From Zygnema cylindricum (Eukaryota > Streptophyta > Zygnematophyceae > Zygnematales > Zygnemataceae): a DNA stretch of 41,614 nucleotides. Position 1 is the first letter of the stretch. Each line of letters opens with the position of its first letter. A program made the position numbers and the translations under genes. The notes beneath the pieces are model-generated. The model did not search any database. It had not been told where the DNA came from and worked only from the letters and a program-made list of their open reading frames with translations. Below, in pieces: positions 19,024 to 29,055 of the stretch. The DNA lies in contig JBBHKE010003568.1 in assembly GCA_037447655.1 (NCBI GenBank), positions 31,135 through 72,748 of the forward strand. The letters are read 5' to 3'.

Positions 19024-21982
19024 AGCGCTAACAGTTTCTATTAGTTAAGTAACAATTCATGTTAGCGCTAACACTTTGTAGGTAACAATTCATGTTAGCG
19101 GTAAAACTTTGTGTATTTAGATAACAATTACTGTTAGCACAAACAGTTTGTGTAATTTAGGTTACAATTCTTCTTATCGCTAACAGTTTGTGTAGTTTAG
19201 GCTACAATTCATTTGGGCTAACAGTTTGTGTAAGTTAGGTTACAATTCTTGTTAGCGCTAACAATTTGTGTGAGTTAGGATACAATTCCTGTTAGCGCTA
19301 ACAGTTTGTGTAAGTTAGGTTACAATTATTGTTATCACTTACAGTTTGTGTAAGTTAGGTAACAATTCTTTTTAGCGCGAACAGTTTGTGTAGTTTAGGT
19401 TACAATTCATTTGCGCTAACTGTTTGTGTAAGTTAGGTAATAATTCCTGTAAGCGCTAACAGTTTATGTAGTTTAGGTTACAGTTATTGTTATCACTTAC
19501 AGTTTGTGTAAGTTAGGTAACAATTCCTTTTAGCGCTAACAATATGTGTAGTATAGGTAACAATTCCTTTTAGCGCTAACAATTTGTGTAGTATAGGTAA
19601 CAATTATTGTTAGCGCTAACAGTTTGTGTAAGTTAGGTTACAATTCTTGTTATTGCTAACAGTTTTTGTAAGTTAGGTAAAAATTTCTACTAGCGCTAAC
19701 AGTTTGTGTAGTTTAGGTTACAATTCCTTTGCGCTAACAGTTTGTGTAAGTTATGTTACAATTCTTGTTAGCGCTAACAGTTTGTGTAAGTTAGGTTACA
19801 ATTCTTGTTAGCGCTAACAGTTTGTGTAAGTTAGGTTACAATTCTTGTTAGCGCTAACAGTTTGTGTAAGTTAAGTAATAATTCCAGTTAGCGCTAACAG
19901 TTTGTGTAGTTTAGGTAACAATTCCTTTGCGCTTACAATTTGTGTAAGTTAGGTTACAATTCTTGTTAACGCTAACTGTTTGTGTGAGTTAGGATACAAT
20001 TCCTGTTAGCGCTAACAGTTTATGTAGTTTAGGTAACAATTCTTGTTAGCGTTTATAGTTTGTGTAAGTTAGGTCACAATTATTGTTATCACTTACAGTT
20101 TGTGTAAGTTAGGTAACAATTTCTGTTAGCGTTAACAATTTGTGAAGTGTAGGTAACAACTCTTGGTAGCGCTAACGGTTTGTGTAAGTAAGGTTACAAT
20201 TCTTGTTATTGCTAACAGTTTGTGTAAGTTAGGTAATAATTCCTGTTAGCGCTAACAGTTGTGTAGTTTAGGTTACAATTCCTTTGCGCTAACAGTTTGT
20301 GTAAGTTAGGTTACAGTTCTTATTATCGCTTCCAGTTTGTGTAAGTTAAGTAACAATTCCTGTTAGCGCAAACAATTTGTGTAGTTTAGGTAACAATTCT
20401 TGTTAGCGGTAACAGTTTGTGTAAGTTAGGTTACAATTCTTGTTATTGCTAACAGTTTGTGTAAGTTAGGTAATAATTCTTGTTACCGCTAACAGTTTGT
20501 GTAAGTTAGGTTACAATTTATGTTAGCGCTAACAGTTTGTGTAGTTTAGGTTAAAATTCTTGTTATCGCTAACAGTTTGTGTAAGTTAGGTTACAATTCT
20601 TATTAGCGCTAACAGTTTGTGTAAGTTATGTAACAATTCATGTTAACGCTAAAACTTTGTATATTTAGATAACAATTATTGTTATCGCTAACATTTTATG
20701 TAATTTAGGCTACAATTCTTGTTATCGCTGACAGTTTGTGTAAGTTAGGTTACAATTCTTGTTATCGCTAACACTTTGTGTAAGTTAGGTTACAATTCTT
20801 TTTAGCGCTAACTTTTTGTGTAAGTTAGGTAATAATTCCTGTTAGCGCTAACAGTTTGTGTAGTTTAGGTTACAACCCTTTGCGCTAACAGTTTGTGTAA
20901 GTTAGGTTACAATTCTTGTTAGCGCTAACAGTTTGTGTAAGTTAGGATACAATTCCTGTTAACGCTAACAGTTTATGTAGTTTAGGTAACAATTCTTGTT
21001 AGCGCTAACAGTTTGTATAAGTTAGGTTACAATTCTTGTTATCGCTAACAGTTTGTGTAAGTTAAGTAACAATTCCTCTTACCGCTAACAATTTGTGTAG
21101 TTTAGGTAACAATTCTTGTTAGTGCTGACAGTTTGTGTAAGTTAGGTTTCAATTCTTGTTATTGCTAACAGTTTGTGTAAGTTAGGGTACAATTCCTTTG
21201 CGCTAACAGTTTGTGTAATTTAGGTAACAATTCTTGTTAGCTCTAACAGTTTGTATAAGTTAGGTTACAATTATTGTTATCGCTAGCAGTTTGTGTAAGT
21301 TAGGTTACAATTCCTTTGCGCTAATAGTTTGTGTAAGTTAGGTAACAATTCTTGTTCGCGCTAACAGTTTGTATAAGTTTGGTTACAATTATTGTTATCG
21401 CTAACAGTTTGTGTAAGTTAGGTATTAATTCTTGTTAGCGCTAACAGTTTGTGTAGTTTAGGTTACAATTCCTTTACGGTAACAGTTTATGTAAGTTAGG
21501 TTAAAATTCTTGTTAGCGCTAATAGTTTGTGTAAGTTAGGTTACATTTTCTGTTAGCGCTAACAATTTGTGTAGTTTAGGTAACAATTCTTGTTAACGCT
21601 AACAGTTTGTGTAAGTTAGGTTACAATTTTTGTTATCGGTAACAGTTTGTGTAAGTTAGGTTACAATTCTTGTTTTCACTAACAGTTTGTGTAAGTTAGG
21701 TTACAATTCCTGTTAGCGCTAACTGTTTGTGTAAGTTAGGTAATAATTCTTGTTAACGCTAACAGTTTATGTAGTTTAGGTTACAACCCTTTGCGCTAAC
21801 AGTTCATGTAAGTTAGGTTACAATTCTTTTTAGCGCTAACAGTTTGTGTAAGTAAGGATACAATTCTTGTTAGCGCTAACATTTTATGTAGTTTTGGTAA
21901 CAATCCTTGTTAGCGCTAACAGTTTGTGTAAGTTAGGTTACAATTTTTGTTATCGGTAACAGTTTGTGTAAGTTAGGTAACA
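19024..21982 (-). repeat. Family A satellite, reverse arm, second segment
   Basis: About 74 monomers of 40 bp in the reverse orientation. Rich in GTTATCGCTAAC, GTTATTGCTAAC and the shortened CCTTTGCGCTAAC junction (near 19727, 19924, 20281, 21195 and 21313). The array stops abruptly at GGTAACA (21976-21982), where purine-rich DNA begins. No gene is visible. Confidence 0.95.
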
Positions 21983-22367
21983 CAGGGAGAGAGAGGGAAA
22001 AGGAGAGAGATACAAGGGAACAGAGTAAGAAAAGGGAGAGAGAGGCAAACAAAGGGAGGATCAGAAGAAAAGAATGGGAAAATGAAGAAGATATAAACAA
22101 GCAAAAAAAAGGGTTGAAGCGAGAGAGCGAGGGAGAGAATGCGAGAGACAAAAAAAGGAGAGGAGAGGAAATGGAATGGAGGAATGGAGGAGGATGGACA
22201 GGGATGGAATGGAATGGAATGGAGGGAGGGAAGGAGTGGAAAGAGGAAGGGAAGGGAAGGAGAGAAAAAGGAGAGGAGAGTTTGACAATGAGAAAGGAGA
22301 GAGAGAAGAGAGACCGAGATGCAGAAAGGGAGAGAGAGAACGAGAGAGAGAGAGAGAGAGAGAGATG
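21983..22367 (+). repeat. Purine-rich GA low-complexity tract
   Basis: About 385 bp almost free of pyrimidines on the plus strand, made of GAGA, GGGA and AAAG runs, with a short GGAAT run near 22203-22222 and an uninterrupted GA run at about 22338-22365. Several long open frames cross it in both directions, but their products are only Arg/Glu/Lys or Ser/Leu/Phe repeats, so they are not genes. The tract marks the left border of the non-satellite island. Confidence 0.9.
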
Positions 22368-22894
22368 AGAAAATGGTTTCTTGCATGCATCATTTGCCAT
22401 CGTAGCCACATTGCATCGCATTCCATTGCACTCTCGCACCTTCCCTCGCCTGCCATTGGCTGCGACTCTGCCATGCGACCGTTGACCTGCCACACGTGTG
22501 AGCCATGGGCCGACCTATGGGCGATCCGACCACAGAATCTCCGGAAAGAGAGGTAGAATCTCAAGCCGAGCGTCTTGGCAAGGAGAGTAGCACAAACAAA
22601 CTGCTGTACTGTACTGAAGGGAATTGAAAAAACGATAGCACAAAAGTAGAATGGCAATTGACGAATCAGTGAGACACGATCTTCTTTTTTGATTTTCAAA
22701 TTTGAAAGTTTGAATTATTACAGCAAAAATTTCTTTTAAGTTTCAGCACGGAGTTCCTCTCGTCCCTCTCGTCAATTTCTGCCTCCCAATTCTCTTTCAG
22801 AAAGATTGCAAATTTGAAATGGTACAAAACCGTACGCGGCAGATTAAAACGTCGTTTTGACAGAAAAAATGACGATTTGAATGTCAGTGAGAAG
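22368..22894. other. Unannotated unique DNA
   Basis: Mixed-composition sequence, GC-richer between about 22400 and 22560 (CCATTGGC, CACGTG), then AT-richer. It ends in the 8-bp GTGAGAAG (22887-22894) duplicated around the MITE that follows. I see no convincing coding exon or RNA gene. Confidence 0.5.
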
Positions 22895-23267
22895 CACAGT
22901 TCAAAAGTAGGCGTTTGTATTGTAGATTTGTAGGCCTTCTGTAGGCGCCTTTATCGTAAGTTTTGTTATGGGCTTTTCATGTGATCTTCTTCGGTCGCTA
23001 CTTTGATCAGCGACCGTCCGATCGTCCGAGCCTGACGGATTAAATAAAAAATACCTCAAAACTCACGGAAAAATAATTTTTTGTCCGAATGTTTTTCAAA
23101 ATTTTAGACATGACGTTTAGTTCTCTATTGATCGATGTGCAACTCAACCCTGTTACTATTTTTTTTCATTTTGCGACCAATACAGTATGGGTCTTAAGGC
23201 CATATTGTATGTTTTGCGTACAATAGGCATATTGTATGGGCCTACTTTCACCTACTTCTGAACTATG
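22895..23267. mobile_element. MITE, hAT-like, copy 1 (373 bp)
   Basis: The ends are inverted repeats: CACAGTTCAAAAGTAGGCG on the left and CACCTACTTCTGAACTATG on the right. It is flanked by GTGAGAAG (22887-22894) and GTGAGAAA (23268-23275), a 7/8 match that fits an 8-bp hAT-type duplication. The interior aligns with 25730-26295 over long stretches (for example GATCAGCGACCGTCCGATCG and ACATGACGTTTA). It encodes nothing, so it is non-autonomous. Confidence 0.8.
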
Positions 23268-23275
23268 GTGAGAAA

Positions 23276-24183
23276 GGATACGAAATCTAATTACTGTATT
23301 ACAATAATGTATCGTACTGCATCGTACAGAATAAAACAGCTAAATATGTTCTAAAAGTGCGGGATTTCTTTGCTGATATCGCACGAAATTATCATACTGT
23401 GCGGTAACTCACCTTAGAGTCTGAAACATAAATTTTGTGCGTCTCATGTCATGCGATCGCATGAAACCTACGAAAGTTATATTTTAAACTCTTTGTACGG
23501 ATTTTGGCAAAAACAAATTCCCCACGGTCTGAATGCGATGCCGTAGGTTCGAACCCTAAGAGTCGTCGAACGTTCGAATTCGCCGGATTCCGGTTCCTGC
23601 GATCATTGGCTAGCGGAGGAGATCTGTGCTCTCCCAAACTAGACGGGCTTCCAGGAGATCTGCAACGTCATTCTCATTTTTGACACGCGTCTATTTTTCA
23701 AGCCTCGTAAAATCTTTCCATGAGCCAATTGAGGCGCGAACTAGCGACGGCTGACAGAGATTCCACGTGTACGATGGTGAAGGGGTAAAACTGTAAAAGG
23801 CAGTGGTTTGTGGTTGACTGTACGGTACTGCCTTTATGAGTTCTGAGTTACTCTACGATCACCCGATATATGCTGCCACGTCTGCATCATCTTGTCGTGA
23901 CGCCTTGCTGGGGAGATTTTGTGCCGGGGTAAAAACAATGCATCGCAATGCGTGTAGGTTCTGTACATAGTTGTTCAAAACGTATTTTAGGCACGTTTCG
24001 AACGAGCGTACAATACGTAGAAACTGGAGAGGTCGATTTGAAAAAAACGTTAATGAATTTTTTTCCGTACAAGTCCGTACATTTTTAAAAAATAAAATTG
24101 AACATGTACAGCAGTTTGTACGCTTTCCGTTAAATGAGCGGTGAAAAACATTATTTAAGTATATTATTATCACACTCAAAATA
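23276..24183. other. Unannotated unique DNA
   Basis: No gene recognised. A GGTTCGAACCC motif at 23546-23556 resembles a tRNA T-arm, but no cloverleaf forms around it. A segment at 24008-24130 (CGTACAATACGTAGAAACTGG, then further GTACA words) resembles scattered words near 25466-25680. Open frames here show no domain. Confidence 0.4.
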
Positions 24184-24236
24184 ATCAGTTGAACATGTAC
24201 ACCAATTGGTTAAGGACTCTCTACAGGTGTGTTCAG
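24184..24236 (+). mobile_element. Probable tRNA-derived SINE, 5' part
   Basis: ACCAATTGGTTAAGGACTC resembles a tRNA D-arm or RNA polymerase III A box. The sequence is cut by the hAT-type element at 24237 and continues at 25100. Joining the two flanks restores an A box followed, at about tRNA-like spacing, by a B box. The exact 5' end is not determined. Confidence 0.4.
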
Positions 24237-25099
24237 TAGTGTTGGGTATCGGGTAGTTTCATATCGCGATAATATCGATATTCGATATATTGAATATCGA
24301 TCGAGGAAAGTCTTCGATATATGTACCGCGATAACATAAATATCGCGATATACTCCGATATATTAATTAATTTTTTTATGTTGTTTTTAGCGATAATGAA
24401 ATTTTATGAAACGACGTACGCCCGTGATTTTCGTTCTATTACTTAAAAGATGCGCAAAATGTAACGGACGCAAAAGTACTATCTTGTACTAATCGTAATA
24501 CATATAGTTGCTTATTTAGTACATATACGGTACGAACTACAAATGAAACTTGAAACCCACACTAATTTAATCAAAGTATGATATGAAAAAATTGCCTGTT
24601 CGTTTGGCAGGAAGGCGGAATACCTACAATTTGCAATGCACCGCGGAACAAATTGGTATCAATAAACATTTATACTTATCATTTCAACAATTAATATTGT
24701 GCAAGGTTATTTTGTTTCATGGATTGATTGAATTGGGGTTGAGGATAATGGGCTATGGACTATGGACATGAAAATAATTCTCTCAATTTCAGTTTCCAAT
24801 CATTTTTTGTTTGCAAAGCCACTTTGTTTCGTTTCTCAAATTCTGGTTCAATTAATCAATTAGCAATTTCCGATTCGCGTTTTTGGTTCGGTCTCGAAAA
24901 AAAAAACATCAACCACCACTTTCATCTGTCTTTCTCTTCTTGAGGGGAATTTTTTTTTTTTTTTAAAACCTCGATATATCGTCGATACGATATATCGGCG
25001 ATATATCGCGATGATTTGAAATTCGATATATCGAATATCGGGTACCTGAAATTCAATATATATCGAATATCAGCAATGGGTCCTCGATACCCAACACTA
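24237..25099. mobile_element. Non-autonomous hAT-type element, copy 1 (863 bp)
   Basis: Terminal inverted repeats TAGTGTTGGGTATCG and CGATACCCAACACTA. Flanking 8-mers are GTGTTCAG (24229-24236) and GGGTTCAG (25100-25107), a 7/8 match, as expected for hAT. Both ends are rich in TATCGCGATA/CGATATATCG words shared with the shorter copy at 27774-28122. The middle (about 24370-24960) is AT-rich and has no transposase domain. It interrupts a probable SINE. Confidence 0.85.
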
Positions 25100-25190
25100 G
25101 GGTTCAGGACCTCGTATACAGGTGCAAGTTCAATTCCTGTGTAATGCACTTTTATTATAATAAAATTGTCTGTCCTTCACAGACATGTAG
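25100..25190 (+). mobile_element. Probable tRNA-derived SINE, 3' part
   Basis: Begins with the 8-bp duplication and contains GTTCAATTCC, 9 of 10 bases of the pol III B-box consensus, inside a T-arm-like CAGG...CCTG context. An AT-rich tail (TTTTATTATAATAAAA) follows. The 3' boundary is uncertain. Confidence 0.4.
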
Positions 25191-25729
25191 CCATGGCCTT
25201 CTTTCTCTACCTCTCCGTGGGCATGGCCGCTTTTTTGGAGGTCTGTGACTTCTTCGTCAACGACTTCAATGACAGTTAACTAACTACTGCCGTGGCGTTG
25301 GTAATGGTGGCTTCTGTGATTTTTTGCGTTCAGCTGTTCAAGTAATAATGGCGGCTTCTTTTCGAAATTTGAAGAAGACGCCCGTACAAAACTTGAACTC
25401 ACGGCGCTCAAGTAGTGTGACGCCGCAACGTCTATTTTTGGAAATATTTGTAGACGTCACATTATTTTCCCGTACAATCCATGTACATTCTGTTTGGTTT
25501 ACTGAACAGAAAGTACAGATACGTGCATCAAAATTTTTTTGTAAACTACTGTACAGTTTCCGTAAAAAATATAACAGTTACAGTATTTTGTTTAATAGTT
25601 TCCGTAATATGTCAGTTTAAGTTTACATTATACGTTTTTTTGTGTATTTTTCAAAAGTCACGTACAACACGTAGAAACTGGAAAAAATGGAAAAAATCCA
25701 CGTATTGAACAACTAGGGTTCTGTTATAT
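25191..25729. other. Unannotated unique DNA
   Basis: No recognised gene. A 28-codon frame at 25193-25279 starts in a GCCATGGCC context and would encode a short hydrophobic, Phe-rich peptide, but nothing else supports it. The rest is AT-rich with many GTAC words. Confidence 0.4.
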
Positions 25730-26295
25730 CATAGTTCAAAAGTAGGCGTTTTTATGGTAGGCCTTTGGTAGGCGCACAAAACATGGCACAAAACTCGTGT
25801 AGAGTAAGCATACTGTATGTGTGTGCGTTGTGCACACTCTTGTGCAAACGTACGAATCTGATGTATTATCATAGTACAGCGCACGCCGCCGGACGAAAAA
25901 ATTTAGCGAACTGACACGACGTAGGATGACATTCCGCGGGGAAGAAAACCCGGAAAAAAACAAAAACGCGGACGTAAGTCCTATCGTAAGTTGTGTTATG
26001 GGTTTTCATGTGATCTTCTTAGATCGCTACTTTGATCAGCGACCGTCCGATCGTAAAAGTCTGACGGTTTAAATAGAAAATACCTCAAAACTCACGGAAA
26101 AATAAAAATTTGTCCGAATGTTTTTCAAAATTTAGACATGACGTTTAATTCTCTGTCGATTGATGTGCAACTCAACTCTGTTTCTATTATTTTTCATTTT
26201 GAGACCAATACAATATGGGTATTAAAGCATTATTGTATGTTTTGCGTACAATAGGCATATTGTATGGGCCTACTTTCACCTACTATTGAACTATG
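25730..26295. mobile_element. MITE, hAT-like, copy 2 (566 bp)
   Basis: The ends are CATAGTTCAAAAGTAGGCG and CACCTACTATTGAACTATG, matching the family at 22895-23267. It carries about 190 bp more than copy 1 between about 25780 and 25975, so either copy 1 lost it or copy 2 gained it. No convincing target-site duplication is visible (TGTTATAT left, TTCTTAAT right). No coding capacity. Confidence 0.78.
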
Positions 26296-27765
26296 TTCTT
26301 AATCGTATATTTCACATATCGAATGAATATTCCCCAAATATTGTTTCACGATACATAATGGGAATGCTTATTAATCACTAAAATTGAAATATTGTTTAGA
26401 TTCCATCACTGTCGTGTTATGAAAAGAACAAATATTTTTTTACTTCCAAACTCGCGATCGTAACACCATCAAAGTACGAAACATGATTGTAACGAAAAAG
26501 AGTTGATGACCATAAAAGGTGAAAGAGCAAAATCCTAAATACTAAAAGCTCAACAAAGGTTGTTGAGAAACCTGAAAAAGGAAGCAAGTACAACAAAAAC
26601 CAAACCATACAAACACTACATATTATCTTAGGCATTAAAGCCTTAGACCATGCCACACTTAAGGTAAAAACTACTGAAATCTTCTATATGTGCCGAATGG
26701 CGGCTGCATTGTTTTGTATATTACTGAGTATGGTGTTGTGTAACCCTTTTCACGAGAATCAACCACCAAAGTCTATTTTGAGTTGCGGCGTTAAATTTCA
26801 TGCCATGAGTGACCACTGTTATTTACAAAGTTTAAAGTTTTTTTATAACCCATTCTATTTCGTAGTTGTGTAGCGGGGCATAATAAGAGGATTTTTTAAA
26901 CAACACCTCATTATATATACATTATGCATACATAGCATATAAATAACACCCATATGAATGTTGTCATTTTTATTATTATTATTGTTATGATTACATAACA
27001 AAAATATGCCTTTTTTTGTTGTATTGGAGAAATACAATAGACATAACTTTATTAAGAAAGAGTGATGGTAAACTATTTGGGTTCATGGGAACCAAAAAAT
27101 GATAAGTAGACGGAAAAGCCAGAACTCGGAAACTAATTGCGGAGGTAAATAAGCAAAGTGAATAAAACAAGGTAAAAAAAACTAGCAAATTGGGACATAA
27201 AGTTGCATGACTTATATATACAAATGTTTTCAAGCGTAGCTATAGAATAATAATAACAATGAATCATGTGTTTGTAATGCCACGATTGGCCTTTCAAAGC
27301 GCACCTACGATTAAGCTTTGTGTACATTTTATAACTTCGTGTAAAGATAAAACGAAAATGCACATGACTAATATACTCCAACTAAACGTTTTATGGATAT
27401 CCACACTTTTAATTATTGTTAATGAAATTATCCATGAAATGTTTACAAACCATGTTGAAGTCATAAAAATGGGCTTTGTATCGAACACTCGTTATTAAGG
27501 CAATGGTTCAATTTTGTAAACGATCAAACCCTATTCATAGTTTGTTGTAAGGAGACGTGGCAGATTGCAATCTAATACCTTAAATATAGTTGCTAACTGT
27601 AGTTTGACGCACATCGAATCAGTATGATTTAAGGCCAACAGAGCCGCGTGTGAATCACTTTACGGTTTTGGGCCAACTGAGCCGCGATTGAATCATTGTT
27701 ATTGCTGACTTATCGAGAAACTGAGACGTTTAAGCTAAATATACCCGCTCAGGTTGGCGCAAAGA
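26296..27765. other. AT-rich DNA without recognised genes
   Basis: About 1.5 kb of AT-rich sequence. Open frames of 60-82 codons occur on both strands but show only composition-driven, hydrophobic or Lys/Asn-rich products. A short direct repeat, GGCCAACAGAGCCGCG at 27633 and GGCCAACTGAGCCGCG at 27671, has a 38-bp offset. It ends at the CAAAAATG duplication of the next element. Confidence 0.5.
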
Positions 27766-27773
27766 CAAAAATG
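27766..27773. repeat. 8-bp target-site duplication CAAAAATG, left copy
   Basis: Identical to 28123-28130 directly after the element. A perfect 8-bp duplication supports hAT-superfamily insertion and fixes both ends. Confidence 0.9.
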
Positions 27774-28122
27774 TAGTGTTTTGTATCGGGTAAAATCATA
27801 TCGCGATAATCTCGATATTCGATATCGTTCAAAGGCCTCGATATATCGTACCGGCACCAACATAAATTATCACTATATATTTGGTTAAAGGTGGGTGTCC
27901 GTACGGATCCCGTACATAAAAATACGGAAAGTCGTACGGAAATGGTACGCCCCCCCCCCCCCAACTAAGCGCGCGCCACGGACGGGGGGGGGGGGGGGGG
28001 GGGGGGGGCGCTTCGGGAAAAATAAATATTGGAAAAAAAAAATTGTATATATTGCAGAAATATCCCGATATGTAGCTTCTACATATCGAATATCGGCAAG
28101 TGGTCCTCGATACCCAACACTA
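27774..28122. mobile_element. Non-autonomous hAT-type element, copy 2 (349 bp)
   Basis: Starts TAGTGTTTTGTATCG and ends CGATACCCAACACTA, with subterminal TATCGCGATAAT and ATATCGAATATCG words shared with the 863-bp copy at 24237. It is flanked by perfect CAAAAATG duplications. The interior is a C13 run (27950-27962), a short spacer, then a G25 run (27984-28008). No coding capacity. Confidence 0.9.
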
Positions 28123-28920
28123 CAAAAATGATTTCCTGGTCTTGGAACCTAGTCTGGGTTAACGTACAAACAATACAAAAAAAAATACACCTCCCGGTCA
28201 GATTTTATGTCCGAAAAAACAAATTTCTTGACATGATACAGGCGTAGTATTTTGCTAAGTGTGTAGGTCACGGGGCATTTCGCCTTGTGTAGGCGACCTA
28301 CACAACCTACACAAACCGCGGGCGAGAAAACCAATGAACCTTACCTGAGTAATTAACTAATTATCCATCGACGGCCGATAGCGTGTCTCATCGACGGTCA
28401 TATTGTATCGTCCTTGGCCTCGTACCGGACTTATCGAAACAAAAATCCGCAGTATCCCCTATTACTCTCTATGTTAGTAAAATGTACTTTGGCGTTTATG
28501 GGTGCGTGCGATGAATCTGTTAAAAAGCATCTGTTATTATACCATGTGTTTCACACGTGCTAACCATGTGTCGTGCGTGACATGCGTGCTTTGCCACGAG
28601 AAAATTCACATTCCTCCTGCGAAATTTCTCGGCAAGCTCGGCGATGCATCCTAATCCCTACCGTATGCGCACTTTCTGATGCACAACCAATCATTTGATC
28701 GGCGAACTTTCGATAGTTCGCTTAGAATACGCTCTTAAAGATACGAACAATATAGAAGTTTTCCCGCCGTTTACACACCGTAAGCATCAAATAAAAATCC
28801 GTACTTCTCTCTTTACACCCTCCCTGCCGAACTCCAATAAGAACTGTACCGTTTAAACTCTCCGACCTATAGCAACGTAAATCCTCAATTTTTGATTTTT
28901 AAAACTTCAAATATTTCCTT
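28123..28920 (+). promoter_or_regulatory. Upstream region of the copper-ATPase exons
   Basis: About 800 bp with no coding exon between the hAT element and the pyrimidine-rich leader; presumed promoter by position. Visible features: a dyad GTGTAGGTC (28261-28269) with GACCTACAC (28295-28303), an ACACGTG box near 28553, and scattered GTAC words. GTAC is the core of copper-responsive SPL7/CRR1 sites, but it is frequent throughout this window, so it is weak evidence here. No clear TATA box was chosen. Confidence 0.35.
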
Positions 28921-29055
28921 AGCCGTCTCTCGGACTCCTCTCTCTCCTTAGCATTTTTTTTTTTTTCCAAATCGTTTCAAGACCTTTTTTTTTTTTTTTT
29001 TTTTTTTTTCCCAATCCTTTCCAACCCTTTTTTTTTTTTTTTTTTTTTTTTTCAA
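28921..29055 (+). promoter_or_regulatory. Pyrimidine-rich leader with three T tracts
   Basis: A CT-rich stretch followed by T13 (28954-28966), T25 (28985-29009) and T25 (29028-29052), separated by similar C/A-rich spacers (CCAAATCGTTTCAAGACC and CCCAATCCTTTCCAACCC). The last tract ends 3 bp before the ATG of the copper-ATPase exon. It may be 5' untranslated region or core promoter. The spacers suggest a small tandem duplication with a period of about 43 bp. Confidence 0.5.

Noticed and set aside
21933-22699. Long open frames of up to 212 codons around the GA tract
   Set aside because: Products are simple Ser/Leu/Phe or Arg/Glu/Lys repeats read from low-complexity DNA in several frames at once.
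23546-23556. GGTTCGAACCC as a tRNA T-arm
   Set aside because: No matching acceptor, D or anticodon stems could be placed around it; at most a relic.
25193-25279. 28-codon frame with strong GCCATGGCC start context
   Set aside because: Too short and without family resemblance, flanking signals or a second exon that I could support.
26417-27498. Several 60-82 codon frames in AT-rich DNA
   Set aside because: Overlapping frames on both strands with composition-driven hydrophobic products; no motif, and no codon pattern that singles one out.
28123-28920. GTAC motifs as copper-response elements of the ATPase gene
   Set aside because: GTAC is frequent throughout the window, including the LTRs, so its presence here is not informative without expression data.
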